Positions 30,567 to 44,700 of a stretch of DNA of 64,000 bases are shown piece by piece (positions within the stretch are counted from its first letter, which is position 1; each line of letters opens with the position of its first letter). The notes below the pieces were generated by a model that ran no database searches, was not told where the DNA came from, and saw only the letters and a program-made list of their open reading frames with translations. Source of the stretch: Maea johnstoni (Eukaryota; Annelida; Polychaeta; Spionida; Magelonidae); assembly GCA_963942565.1 (NCBI GenBank), contig OZ012685.1:40006199-40070198 (forward strand), in the 5' to 3' direction. The translations under genes and the position numbers were made by a program.

Positions 30567-31339
30567 AGTTAAACCAACGAATATCGATGCACTTTGTGTA
30601 TATCAATCCAAGGGTTAGCATAGATTCAGATCATAGAATGCTGTACGTGGAGTCTGTACAAGTGCCACAGTTCTCAAAACCGTGAAACGAACCGTGTAAG
30701 TGTAACAGGGGTTTGAGGGATACTTCTAAACCGTGGTTAGCCATGAGGCTAACTTAACAAGGTAAGGGTGGCGCCATTTGTGGGATTTGGCAATCAGGCT
30801 TGTGAACAAAAATGCACATTGTACATTTATCACAGTATAGTTTTCTCTATACTTCATGAACATGTAAGGTATGGGTGGTTGCAGATCTTAATTTGTATGT
30901 ACACGCATGAGACGAATAACTGCCATTATAACGATTAAACAAAGTTACAACTGTACAGATGTGTTGTCTGTGTTTTTTGATAACCCCAAATGTTCAATCT
31001 GTACAAGACACCGAGTGAGTGACAAGGCGGTCACCTACCAAGAAAAGGACCTACCAAGACGGGCACATACGTCTAGTACCATAATGGTGACTTGCCTATT
31101 AGGTAACAACTACAGAATCACCAGATTGAATCAGGCCCTGTTCGTAGTAAACTGTTGCTTCCAATAGCATGCTTTTGGATAGAGAAAATTTAACAGTATC
31201 GTAAAATAGTTCACGACTTCTTGTGAGTGTATTGAGTTATGGTAAAAAAATCTGTAAAAGAGTCATCAAAAGTTTAAAGACATACTAGATCTAGTAGTGT
31301 ATTGATAAACAAAGTCGATAAGAAGGCGGTTTGATCGGG

Positions 31340-31660
31340 GACAAAGTAGCTCAGTTGGTTAGGTGTCGGACTAGAAATAAGTAGGTCGCTGGTTCAATTC
31401 CCGGCCGGGGCACTTTGGTGTGTCCTTGGGCAACACAGTTAATTCCATATTGCTTCAGTCTAACCAGCTGCAAAATGGGTACCTAGCATAAATAAGGCAG
31501 TGCTTAGAATTTCTGCGCTATATGCTGCCAGTTGCTCTGGAATATTCCCCGGGGGATTGAAATGGTTTCCGTGTGTACAGGCCTGCTAGGGGAGGAAGGT
31601 CGTGTGAGCGCTTCGGTGGATACAAGACAATAACCGAATACCTTTACCTTTATAATGTGT
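31340..31660 (+). mobile_element. tRNA-derived SINE
   Basis: Box A TAGCTCAGTTGG and box B GGTTCAATTCC are correctly spaced for an RNA polymerase III promoter. They are followed by TGTCCTTGGGCAACACAG and CAGCTGCAAAATGGGTACC, a core shared with many marine-animal SINEs. The acceptor stem does not pair, so this is not a functional tRNA. The body ends near 31655 in a CTTTA-rich tail. Confidence 0.7.
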
Positions 31661-31676
31661 ATGTATAGTCTTTTAA

Positions 31677-31871
31677 CCCTTTCAATGCTGAGGCTACTTT
31701 CATTCAAGGCACAAGGACGCAGAGATTTTTGAAAATCATCTAATCCCGCCTGTCATGTTGGTATTCATTGGATAGCTCTTGCTGAATACTCATATGAGTA
31801 CCCATGTTCCAGGGTTTCGATCATTTTTCCTAATTTTGTATTGGCCAAATTAACCACCAGCAGCATAAGGA
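31677..31871 (+). mobile_element. TTAA-flanked MITE, family A
   Basis: TTAA at 31673-31676 and 31872-31875. Internal sequence as in other family A copies (CAATGCTGAGGCTACTTTC ... CACCAGCAGCATAAGG). It lies directly after the SINE. Confidence 0.75.
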
Positions 31872-31899
31872 TTAATAGAGTTGTGCTTGTCAATATGGG

Positions 31900-34165
31900 A
31901 AGTCACTTTCAGTCCGAGTCTTAGGTCCCAGTCTTTGTAACTCACCGTCTTAGCCTGCTTCCCAAGAAGCCTGTACAACATTACACCTAAATATCTGACT
32001 ACATTTGCCTACTAGTAGAATTTGATTTTCGATTTGAGAAACGAGATCCCGCTTAGCAAGACAATGGGCAATAGAACCGCGTTTGATAACCGCAACACCT
32101 GAAAACTGTGCTGCCATCTATAGTTTGATAGAGACATCAAATCTACTTGCTTTCCTGTTTAATGAACAGGAGAATAGGGGAGGGTACGGACCGGATGCAG
32201 GATGCATGACATTAGTATGGGGGAGAGGGAACAGAAAGTGAGACAAGGCCCGGGGGTGACGAGTGGCCTGGGTGGTAGGGGTGATCTCCGTAGGTTCTCC
32301 CTTGGGAGTTGACCCCGTGGGGAAAATGCGGTTGCGGATCCCAAACAAAAAATGGTGGCATTTTATTTTACTCAGCTCGAGAACCAGTCAAGTCGGCAAT
32401 GTGGAAGGTAGGAATGTTATTTAAAATTCAATAAAACAAATCACGACGTTTCTTGACATATTGAAATATTTCAATTGACACACTAAAAGTGTTTACTTAA
32501 TGCCGATACGCTGAGTTAATGTATATATTTTCTCAACTGGAAGACTTGCCCTGAACACAAATGAATCAAAAATGACAAACTATTTCAAACTTTCGTCACA
32601 GTCACATAGACTAACTCCATCTTTCTACTTTAATCAACATATGTGAGCAATATATATTTTTTCAAAATGAAAAATCCAAAAATGAATAAAAAAGTAAAAC
32701 AAAAACGAAAGCAGAAAACAATCGAAAAAATACAAAGCAATTTGATAGGGAAAATATGTCGCAGATAAAAAGAATAAAGACTAATTTTCAAAGACTTCTG
32801 GGCTCCAGTCTGGCAGGAAAGTAGGAAGTGTAAATGCAAACATGTATGTTTTTCTTATTCTGTGTGATAAGGAAACAAAACATTGATCATCTATGTAACA
32901 AGCCATGCCGATTGAATAGCATGTGTTTCCTTTTTGTTCCTTAAAAATCAAGTGAACCAAATTTGTTGATTGCACTATTACATTTTAAAAAAACCAACAA
33001 CATATGTGTGCAATACATATTTTTCTAAATGAAAAAAACATATAGGAATAAGAGGAAAACAAAAACAAAAGCAGAAAAAATACAAAGCACAGTAAAAGAA
33101 TAAAGAGAGCATTTCGAAAGCATCTTCGTGCATGTCACTGCTATTGATAATCATGCATGACTCATGCACTATTCATTTAGTACCATCCTCAGCATGAATA
33201 TTCTATAGTACCTCGTTGTATTAGTCTACTGTCACCAAAGAGGTTATTTATATCTTTGCTGTCACCACCCACCCTCTTTTGCTTTTCGCGTTTGATTTCC
33301 TGTTTTCCAGATTTTTTTGAATTGTTCAGATTTTTCTATAATTTTTATACGTTTATGTAAAACGAAAACAGCATGATTTATCTGCGTCAAAGGCGCGTGG
33401 GTCTCTGTCAGCATGCATTGATGATCCATCACCGCATCCCTTGCCCTAATTGAATTAGTTGTGCAGGTGGTCGACAGATGGCGCTCTGAAGTATTTGAAC
33501 TCAAAACGAGGCAACCCGCAGAAATACGAATGAACAAACTGCTCATATCTTGAGACACTCAAGTTGGAGATTCAACCGGCCTACCTATAGGTATGAATCC
33601 ACCGCGAACGTATAGTTTCTGGAATGTTTTCCAAAGTGGTTAAGCTTTTTTCAGTGGTTACGACTTTGATAAAACAAACCAATGCGTTATAGATCATTTG
33701 TTTGGTAACGGTCAATTATCGCCCACTCACCAAATATAAAAGTGTGTTTTTTCATCACCCCATTTCTGGTGCAAGTTCTTTTAAAATCCTAATATGACGC
33801 TGGCATGGCCAGAGAGCGAGCGAAGCTTTGGGTGATTTCATTTTTATTTTACTTCTGACCACAACTGTCTCACAAAGTATCATTTTAAAAAGAAATCAAC
33901 TAGACTGTCACTACTGAAGTAGAATGTATTTAAAATCCATCTCATGATCTGTCATCTGATCATCGTGTCTGTGACAGTCTGAGTCTCTCAGAATGTCAAG
34001 TTAGTATTGTAAACTCTGACCCTAGCTTAGGCTTGACTCAACACATCCACATAGTTTGCTCAAGTTTGTTCTTTGTGGTGATGCTTGATCTTAACAAAAC
34101 AGTGGCTGGCTAAAGTGCATGGTTACTCAAAAGTAAATCTAGATTAGGGCTGCTAATCTTTGTAA
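31900..34165. other. Intergenic region upstream of the LINE and NUF2
   Basis: No gene recognised. An AT-rich block near 32625-32740 is duplicated, diverged, at about 32980-33090. A relatively GC-rich block lies at 32160-32340. A NUF2 promoter or untranslated first exon could lie here, but I cannot point to one with confidence. Confidence 0.4.
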
Positions 34166-35605
34166 TAAACTTTGATTAAAATTATTGAGGACTGGAAGCA
34201 GGCTCTTGATCAGAACAAATATGTTGGAGCTGTCCTGATGGACCTGTCGAAAGCTTTTGACTGCCTCCCTCACAATCTACTTCTGGCTAAATTAAAAGCT
34301 TATGGCCTTACTGATCACTCAATTAATTTGCTGAGAAATTACCTTTCAAACAGAAAGCAAAGGGTTAAGATTGGAAATAACTGTAGTGAGTGGCAAAATA
34401 TCACCAAAGGTGTCCCCCAGGGATCTATACTCGGCCCAATTCTATTCAACATTTTCCTAAATGACATTTTTGCATCTTTAAATGAAACAACTCTTTATAA
34501 CTACGCAGATGATAATACAATCTGCAACAGTGATGAGAATATTGAAAATGTCAAGTCACACCTAGTAAGTATGACTAAAATTGCCATTGACTGGTTCGAA
34601 AGAAACTGCATGCAAGCAAACCCTGAAAAATTTCAGGCAATTTTTCTTGCCCCTGGTCACAAAAAGGTGCAAACAGACTTCTCCATTGACAACATCAACA
34701 TCAAACTTGAAAAATCTGTAAAACTTCTAGGTGTAGAATTGGATGACAAACTGAAATTTGACATTCAAGTATCCTCAATGTGTAAGAAGGCTGCAAAACA
34801 ACTTAATGCTCTTAAGAGAATTGGTCACCTCTTAGACCAATCCAGCAGACTGACAATTTTTCGCGCCTACATAATGTCAAATTTCAACTACTGCCCCCTT
34901 GTATGGCACTTCTGCTCCAAGAAAAATCTCTCCAAGCTAGAGAGGATACAGGAACGAGCCCTACGCTTTGTTTACAGGGATTACAAAAGCAGCTATGAGA
35001 AGCTACTAGACCAGGCTAAACTACAAAGCTTACATCTAGGTAGACTGAGATCCCTAGCTACAGAGATTCACAAAGCTGTCCATGGAGGGGCCCCTCCCTA
35101 TGTCAGCTCTCTTTTCACAGAGAGAGAATCTGAATACAGCCTTAGAAGGAACCACTCTCTAATATTACCTCCATATAACACCATCTCCTTTGGAAAGCAA
35201 TCAATTAGATATACTGGACCTAAGGTATGGAACTCCCTACCTAACAACTTAAGACAAACAACATCACTAAAAGAGTTCAAAAACCTAATCTCAACCTGGT
35301 CTGGAACTAACTGTACCTGCTCTCTCTGCTGCTATAAGTAATACCAGTAAATGAGCAGAAGTAGTTTCTATTTTTTACTCAATAATCATAAACACATGTC
35401 CTGAAAGACTGAAGTTATTACTCATTGTCAATTAATATGTGCCAACTTACTTCCCCTCTACTTATCATTTATATTGCTGATAAACCCTGTATGTTATATT
35501 TTGAATTGTTATTTTGTAGTCGGCCAAGAGCCCTGGCAGCTCGTGTTTACTATGTAAAATTATTACCGACTTGAAATAAAGATTATCTATCTATCTATCT
35601 ATCCT
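34166..35605 (+). mobile_element. CR1/Crack-like LINE, 5'-truncated, with reverse-transcriptase ORF
   Basis: An open frame of about 389 codons (34172-35341) encodes the middle and end of a non-LTR reverse transcriptase. It has DLSKAFDCLPH, the GVPQGSILGPILFNIFLNDI block, the YADDNT catalytic box, and the C-terminal RAYIMSNFNYCPLVWHFCSK and GPKVWNSLP blocks typical of CR1/Jockey-group elements. The 5' part of ORF2, including the endonuclease, is absent. The 3' UTR ends in AATAAAGATTATC and about five CTAT units, the simple-repeat tail of this group. The intact frame suggests a fairly recent insertion. Clade placement (CR1, Crack or Daphne) is inference. Confidence 0.85.
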
Positions 35606-35663
35606 CACTCCTGTTTTCTACATGTTTATTCTGACTTTCAGTATTTGAAACTCAAGGATCAAG

Positions 35664-35771
35664 ATGTCAAACTACCAGTTCCCCATGCTCTCTCCGGAGG
35701 AGATTGTTAGTTTTTTCAGGGAGATAATTCCTGAAATGGGCATGACGGAAGCAGACCTAGCTAATCCTGCT
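35664..35771 (+). CDS. NUF2: NUF2 exon 1 (start codon)
   Basis: ATG at 35664, preceded by AAGGATCAAG. Encodes MSNYQFPMLSPEEIVSFFRE and onward; donor GTAAGT at 35772, phase 0. The transcribed exon probably begins at 35642 after TTTCAG. Confidence 0.9.
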
Positions 35772-38700
35772 GTAAGTAGATCTCAAAGAATGGAGGAAGC
35801 AAAGGAAAATAAGATTTATATACATGTTCTAGACCATGGTAACATTATGAAGTATTCCTTCAAGGAATTTTCTTGGTAAATCTTAAAAGCATTTCAACAA
35901 TACTGATGTACTTTATTTCATATGGATAGGAGTTGGTGATGACTTAAGTAAATTTATAATTTTATTATTATTTTACTTATTTCTATTGTTACTGTAATGT
36001 ACCAGGCCCTTAACTACGGGATAAGAGACAAAAAAAATACTTGGCCCATGAATTATTTATACTCATTTTAAAATATAAATTACTGAAAAAATACTTGAAT
36101 TTCAGTGTAGTATGAGAAAACAGCAATTGAAGTGAATGGATTTCAGCTGTTGTTCAATGATAGGTGTCAAGAGTCAAGACTAAATGTAGTAGCCAGCCGG
36201 GCTTCTAAAATCAGTATATTAGGGACCCTTAGCAATATCACAGGTCATGGCAACTGGGTCATGGTCCATTCTGATTCTGAATATTACAAGCTTCTCAATA
36301 TCGTATTGTAGTACATGTACTGGAATACAAAAAAATCTATGACAAATCCCTTTACTTGTATTTGTATGAAATTGAATGTTTATTGACTGTACAAGCTAAG
36401 TACAAAATCAATGTCAACTAATACTTATTCTCAAAAGGTATTTTCTATTCTTGCAGCCGACTGCATGGGCCAGGCACTATACTATGATCTTAGAGAATAT
36501 GGTTGGCACATCTCAGGAGCAACTTAATCAGGTAAGCAAATAATCACGCAGAGTTTAGAATAAGATTTTTATTTTTACCTGGGTTCAAGTGATGTGTTCA
36601 GGTTTTCCTGGATGTAAATACTCAAAGTGGAATGTGATTTGATATGCTTCTTTTATGTCAGTACAAAATTATTTTCTTGATTTTAATATTACAAATAAGA
36701 TCTCACTGAAATAGCTTTTGGGGTCTGTAGTTATTCTACCAATACAGATGATACAATTTGACAATCACAGTGAATTGAATAGTTATTATAGTATAATAAT
36801 GAGCCATTTCTAATATACACTGATAATTCTCAGATGTTGAAATTGTATAAACTGACTTGAACTTTCTTCTTCAGCAACAAATTCATGCTTCTGGGTCATT
36901 TGAGCATCCTGAAATCTTCGAAGAATCTGCATGTTTGGTCACACTAGCCATTGTTATGTAAGTACATGTAATACTTAAGGTCTTACGACACTTTTGGAAA
37001 TCTCAGTTTAATTTTCCTGAAATTTTGCATGAGGAAAGAACATAGCACAGCATGGTCTTAGCCAGCAGGGCGTTTGGGTGTCTTTTTGGACACCCAAACC
37101 CTTAAAAAGCACCCTTCAGGACACCCAAAAAAATTTGTGAGGAATTTCTTAAAATGTCAATCTTAAGCATATAATCGAATTTTTTCATCTTTATATAATT
37201 CCAATGACATTGTTTAAGAATATCATACCTTATTTTGTTTAATTCATACATGTTTATGGTTGAAATCTGAGTATATTGTGGTCACCCTTAAATATTTGGA
37301 CGCCCAAAAATTTCACAATTGCCAATTTTGGGCACCCAGTTTCTAAATCCTGGCTAAGACCCTGTAGCACAGTGATCTTCAAAACATCTTAAAATTATGG
37401 GGTCATCAACTTAGTTTTTTTTTCACAGATTTTTGAAAAACTGATGCAATTTATATCACAAACATCACTTTCTCCAAAATTGGTGTCTTTCTTTGCCAGA
37501 TTTATCCCTTTAAAGATACTGACACTGCCTGAAATACTGTTCTGCCTTGTTGAAATTATTTTCAGCTGTTATATGGGAATTATTGGGCAAGATCAAGGAA
37601 TTCGAGAAACAAGTTTTTAGTCCAAAATTGATATAAGTCGGAATTGCCTAGTTTAATTTTCACCAATTTTTGTCTACACTATCTACACAATGCCCTAAAT
37701 AAGAAGACATAAAGAAAATGATAGGTCATCACGTTAGTTTTCGAACCACATATGGTCAAAGTTTGTGAAATAGGACTTTTTTGGGGCAAATTTTCATGAA
37801 AATGTTAGAAAAGAGTTACTCAATTGTTACCGTTCATGCCCATTCTTATACAAGATATTGATGAGCATGTAAACCCCATTTTATACACATGAATTATCAC
37901 ACATTATTCCTGAAAACGTGTCAAAACATTAAATTCAATGAATATGGAAATCACTATAGCCAAAAACAAAAAACTCATAGGATACTATTTATAATAGGCA
38001 GGGATATTCAGAATTGGTACATATTCAATAAAAATCAATTTCTTTTCAATTTTTCCAGTGATGTCAGGTAAACTGTAATAAATTATTTTAGTTTGTCCAA
38101 TACCCAATAGGTGTCGCCGGTATAGAGTATCGTAAGACCTTAATTGGTGTTGAGGAAATATTGCTGAAAACATCAGGGTAAACAAAAAGGCGTTTGCTAC
38201 ATGATGAAGTATCATATTTCATCTAAGAAAACATTTTCTAGTGCAACATAGAACTATTCAGGGAAACCAAAACATTTCTCAAATGTGATTTTATTTGAAA
38301 TGCAATGTTTCAGAACGTGTGCAATTCAGGTGGAAATTGGTTTAGTAATTGATCTTTAAGAAAGTTGACATCTCAGTTAGCACCTCCTTCGCACAGGTAA
38401 ATATGGGTTAATGGATGAAAAAATGGGATTTGAATCACCTTGCATGCTAAAATTCCAAGGAGCTAGCATGATATTTGTTTTGATACATTGATTCACTATG
38501 AAGGTGGAATATTCAATGTAAATATCTCAGCCATAAGACTTAGAGATGTGAATTTTTCATATTTCACTTTCAGTTTAAGACACATCCCTGTTGATTTTTT
38601 TGGAGAATAAAGTTTCATTTATTGTCACATTTTTTGCCATATTTAAACTAAGTTGTGACTAGCCAATTGACAGTAAATGATATCAGAAACACCGTCTACA

Positions 38701-41700
38701 CTCTTTATTAATTAGTTTATTTTTTCACAGGAACAAATTCTTAGGTGCATGTGGGGTGGAGGACTTCCAGCTGAAAGATATACTTCAACCAAGTAAGTCT
38801 AGACATACTAGCCTGGAAAGAGTGTGACTAATTGTAATTGTAATGGTTCAAGTATAATCATTGAGTACTGTGGGGCAGTAAGATTTGAAATTTCTTGCCC
38901 TACATGATATTTTCTGCACTTCATGTCACCCAAACAGTAGGGTAAAAGTAAGCATGTATTACTTAAAGACAATTGTCTACAGGCACCAGCATATGGAGAC
39001 TGGTTAATTAAGGTATTCCTCTGTCACTCTTTGGCTAAAGGAGAACCCCTTTGCCCTGGGCTTGGTACATTTTTGTTCAGCTGTAATGGGTCACCTCAAA
39101 AGAATGTTAGTTATCTTCATTCTTGGCTAACAGTTGTGATTAGGCAGAGAAGTTGGTTTCTCTATCAAGCCTGAGCTGACTCCCATCGTAATTATGATGA
39201 GCAGATCAAGAGCTGTCATAGAAGGGAGAATAGTGGGCTCTTATTTGTGGTTATTTTTGTCTGAAGTGGACCCAGAAGTTTCACACATTTGAAACACCAC
39301 CTGACTATGCCTGAAGGATATGTAGAGGCCATCATTGCTGACCCTGAGTTAGCTGGTCACTCCCTTAAACCAAAGTCCACTTCTAAATGATAGAAGTCTT
39401 AAGATATTCTTAATCTTATGCCCACCTGTGTTTAACCCTTTCATACCTGGAGATCTACTTGACTAGTAGCAGTTTTGGCTGATACGGGTATGAATGGGTT
39501 AAAAGAAAAACCTTATATTTTGTCTGACAGAACCGAAGCGGACCAAGAGAATAGTCAGTGCAGTCATCAATTTTCAGCGCTTCCAGGGAGAACGAATGCA
39601 GTTCTATGAATCTGTCAAACAAGAGACGGTATGTTGTGAATGTATCTTACTTTACAATAAACGTTCCAAAACAATAAGCTGCTTAAAGGAAATGCTTCAA
39701 CACATAGAATAGCCTAAAACTAGCTTCTATTATTGGTTTTGCATCACTTACCAATTTTTCTTATAATAACCAGCTTAATATAGGCCTCATGACACATCCT
39801 TATTATATTGAATTCTTTCAAATTCCTTTTTCATCCATTCGAAATTGAAAAGAAACCTGATTGGGGCATCCTTAACACATGGATGCTCATGACATTTTGT
39901 TTGTATTGAATATATATTCAATTCCTTTTAACATAGAAATTGACAAGAAAACTAGCTAGAATATTGTTAATGCAGGCATGATTAGAGTTCCCCTTGAAGT
40001 GTTGCCAGTGTCCCCATTGACACCCCTACTGACTGTAGTGTTGGTGTCCAGTGACCCAGGGCTTGTTTGTATTCCACTCTGTGTTTTGGTGCTTTCAGGA
40101 GGATGCCAGGCATCAATACGAACAGCTTAAGAAGAAGATTGATGAAGAGAAAAGTCTCATTAATAACTTGAAGGCGTCCAGGGCAGAACAGGAGCCAGAA
40201 ATCAACCAGGTAGGTGCACAAGGTCCTCTTCAGTGATCCTGTTTCAGAAATAGGTCCATTATATGGGAAAACGCAAAATAAGTGCTTTTGATTTGCACAT
40301 GATATATGTTATCACATTCAGATTTTAAAAAATCTTAACCTTTCATATCTGGAGATCTAGACAAGTGTTGCTTGGATAGTTGATATTTTTCGATATAGCT
40401 TGAGTATTTAGAACACAATATTTGAGGTAGAGTTTTGGATTGGGTTTGGGTCTGTATATTTCCTTTATCAATTTTCTTTGTTGACAAAGATATAAGTCTA
40501 GAGGCCCTATGCTTACATTGCGATATTCCCATTGTTTTTGAGTGAGAAACTAATGTTAGATTCATCCCTAACTCTTTTGAAAATAAATGATTTAGTCTTT
40601 TGATTTAATTAATTTCTCATGTTTTGTTGGTATTGCGTAGTCTCAGGAGATGGCAGTCTTTCATATCAATACCATGCCTTTCATTCATTGTCTTATCTTT
40701 GTCATGTTATGTTGTTTGTGTTGTGTAGCTGCTGTCTAAGATGGAGGAGAGGTCTCAGGAGATAGCAGTCTTTTAGATCCATACCTCTCCCTGTCATTCA
40801 TTATCTCATCTTTGCCATGTGTTGTTGTTGGTATTGTAGCTGCTGTCTAAGATGGAGGAGAAGTCCCTTGAGATGGGGGAACACCATAAGGCAAAGGCGG
40901 CCATACAGAAAGACATCAATGACATCAAAGTTGCCATCTCGGAGAGAAAGGCAGCAATTGTAAGTCTCGTCTTCCTCATACTCAATTTGCTGTGTAATGT
41001 CAGGGCTGGGAAGTGCCAATATTGTCACTAATCCATCAGGGCTTTGGGCCAAAAATTATTCTGTCTATGACACTTATTGCAATACCTGAAAAGAAAATGT
41101 TGGATATTTAACTTTTTCTTGGGCATTTTTCCGTTATTTTGTCACACACACGTACAGCAGAAAAAGTGACACTATAGGAAATTAAAATACAAACAAAAAT
41201 AGAAACACATGATTAAATATGTGTATAGGCTTTGCTAGACAAGTGTTGTTTAGGTCTACTAGGATCATAGTCTTGGCCAGCAGGGCGTCTGGGTGCTTTT
41301 TTGGACACCCAAACCCCTAAAAAGTACCCCTCAGGACACCCAAATATTTCAGTTAGGAATTTCTAAAAATCTCAATCTCAAGCTTAAAATTGAATTTTTT
41401 CATCTCCTTATAATTCCCATGACATTGTCTAATGATATCATGCATTATTTTGAGTAATGTATGCATATTTATGGTTGAAATATGAGTATATTGTGATCCC
41501 CCTTGAAAATTTGGACGCACAAAAATTATACAACTGCCAATTTTAGGCACCCAGTTTCAAAATCCTGGCTAAGACACTGTCTAGGATACTTTTTCAAATA
41601 ACCTTCTAGGCATTCATAAATGAACAAAGTATTTGGAGAAGATTCTTAGTTGATTTCTATCTTTTCTCCCTCGAATGTTTTTCACTTTATCGTGTTTGAG

Positions 41701-44700
41701 AAATATCATGAAAGAAGTCAGGTTGTTTGTTCCACTACAGGCAAGAATGGTGTATGTGCTCTATACAGTTGAACATCAGCTTGTAATGTTAAATGAGTTT
41801 CATCAACAATGGATTTCAGTGTACTGTGTGTCCTAAAATGTAGTGCAACATGATTAATTTCGTTTGTATTTTTTGTAACTGTATATGCTTACTTAAATCA
41901 AGATATATTCACCCTACTCGGAGGCCAATGCCACAGCCTGTGTCTGGGCATCATTTAGATGCCTAAATCCTTAAAAAGCACACATCAGCTCACAAGATTT
42001 TCACTATGATACAATTCCCATGACAATGCATAGTGATGTTATACCTTTTTTCAATAAGACTGACCATACGTTTACTTGTTAGTAGTGTTGGGACGATCAT
42101 CGATTATAATCGACGCTTACTCGGTTGCCTCTTTCATAATGATTTATCGATAATGAAACTGGTTATCGATAATAATCGGAAAATACGACACCTAGCGGCG
42201 AAACATGAAACTAAAAAACGGCAAGTTGTCAGCTTTCTCGCAATGAAACTTAAGCTCCAAAACACGTGAAAAGGTAGTAAAAGTGTTCCAAAATGTAAAA
42301 AGATTATTGGTCTTACGAATCATATACTGGTATTCAGGTACCAATCCAAATTATGCATGTTGGGGATGCAAGCTGGAGCAGATCGTAAGAGCTTATTTGG
42401 TGCACTTTCACTCTTTCTAAGGAGTGTTACAAAAGGTGCACATGTTTCAAATTTTGCACTCTAGGCCTGTACCCAATTACCGAAAGAGTGCGATGAACTG
42501 ATTATGATCGATAATCGATCGGTTGGCTGTAACTGATTATCGATTATGAAATTGCAACCGATTCCCAACCCTACTTGTTAGTCTTATTTGCAACCTAATG
42601 TTTCAGGATCAAACCAAACAAAGTATTACGCAGGGCAAAGAGGTTGGTGCTAAGTTGTCAGGTCAGATCGTGCAGAGCCCTGAGCGGATGAAGAAGGACC
42701 AGGAGCGCATGCACCATCAGCTCCAGCAGCTCAAGCTGCAGAAAGAGGAGCGACTGCAGCGCCACCTGGAGCTCCGCAAACACCAGGAGGCGCGCCTTCA
42801 GGTGGAGAACGACTGCGAGCAGGGCCTCAAACTCATCCAGGGAATCAACGGAGAACTGGAGAAAGAAAGGTAGTTACAGGATTGTTACACTTGTTCTTTA
42901 CCCTATATCAGGCCTCAAACTTATCCAGGGAATCAACGGAGAACTGGAGAAAGAAAGGTAGTTACAGGATTGTTACACTTGTTCTTTACCCTATATCAGG
43001 CCTCAAACTTATCCAGGGAATCAACGGAGAACTGGAGAAAGAAAGGTAGTTACAAGATTGTTGCACTTGTTCTTTACCCTATATCAGGCCTCAAACTTAT
43101 CCAGGGAATCAACGGAGAACTGGAGAAAGAAAGGTAGTTACAAGATTGTTACACTTGTTCTTTACCCTATATCAGGCCTCAAACTTATCCAGGGAATCAA
43201 TGGAGAACTGGAGAAAGAAAGGTAGTTACAAGATTGTTGCACTTGTTCTTTACCCTATATCAGGCCTCAAACTTATCCAGGGAATCAACGGAGAACTGGA
43301 GAAAGAAAGGTAGTTACAAGATTGTTACACTTGTTCTTTACCCTATACCAGGCCTCAAACTTATCCAGGGAATCAATGGAGAACTGGAGAAAGAAAGGTA
43401 GATTACAAGATTGTTACACTTGTTCTTTACCCTGCATCGGGCCTCAAACCCCTTGTTTATATCCCTGTCCTATGGCCTCAAACCCATCCAGGGGGTCAGC
43501 AGATACTGGGTTGGGGTGTTGGGGGATTCATGAAGAACTTGAGAAATAGCCCTAACTTGAGGAATGCTACCCTTGCTTATTTCCCTGTCCCGTGGCCTAA
43601 AACCAATCCAGAGGGTCAACAGATGCCGGGGTGGGGGTGGTGGTGCCTCTATGAAGAAATTGAGGGGGGGGGGGGGGAATCTATAAAGAACTTGCTAAAC
43701 TACATTATTTTCCTGTCCCGTGGCCTCCAACCCATCCAGGGGTCTATGAGAAAACAGCATTCCTTACTGCCTAGTGAAGTAGGCAGTCTGGCTTGTGGAA
43801 CTCAAGAAAACACATCATATTGATTAGTTCATTGTTTATACAACTGCTTTTTTAAAGTTCTCTTTGTGCAGTATGGATGCTAACTAATTAGAATATCACA
43901 TCTAACTGATAGTAAGTGAAGCAAATATCAGTATTTAATTAATGGGAAGGATAAGGAATTTCCAGACGCTTGGCATAACCTTGTAATCAAGAACTAATTC
44001 ATTTGGATTGACATTGGATTGGCACATATGTATCATGTAAATATCCTGTTATTATAAATGTATTATGTATTGAAATTATTGTGTAATTTATCTTGTAAGT
44101 ATCACATAATTACTATGTCAGTATCGTGTTAGTATGTTGTCGTATGCTCTTCTGGACAGGTGGCCCCAAATTTTACTCTTACCATGTTTGTATGTTAATA
44201 TATGCCCCTCTATACAGGAAGCCCCAAAATCTACATGATCAGATTTTTTTCTTGCCCAAAATAAAAATTCATAATTTTGTGTGGAGTATGCATTACTTGG
44301 TTGTTTATTTTTGTTATCATTACAGTTGTCTGATAGGCAGGTGGACTTGTAAATGTAGGGCCTCAAGGAATATCTTATTTGTGATAAATATGACATGTTG
44401 TGAACGCAATGTTGGGCTGGTTATGTAATAAAAATTACCTGACCGACAATTTCTTGCTCACCAGGGAGTTTTTACTTGCTGGCGGCAGGTGCTTATGTTA
44501 TACCATGCCTGAAATACCAAAACATCCAGAATATTTTGGGAATAGCATTTTGACCATTAAGTGTATTTCAGAAAACATTTGAATAGTAAAAGATAAAGCC
44601 CAAATCACAACTCAACTTCAAAGATATATACAGAGGTTCTGCCTGTGATTGAGAACACTAGGAAAGGATGGCCTGCATGACCCTTACTTTGTCCAAGACT

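Larger units (their letters stand above)
20293..31339. other. Gene-poor intergenic region
   Basis: Between the PSD 3' end and NUF2. I see no exon with family similarity on either strand. Contents: a SINE (20369-20575), a TTA microsatellite (23963-24015), a poly-C tract near 24564, TTAA MITEs, a hairpin element near 26925-27270, and a small TIR element at 30428-30566. Short ORFs here look random. Confidence 0.55.

Noticed and set aside
31340-31412. Possible tRNA gene
   Set aside because: Box A and box B are good, but the acceptor stem does not pair and the sequence continues into a SINE body, so it is a tRNA-derived SINE.
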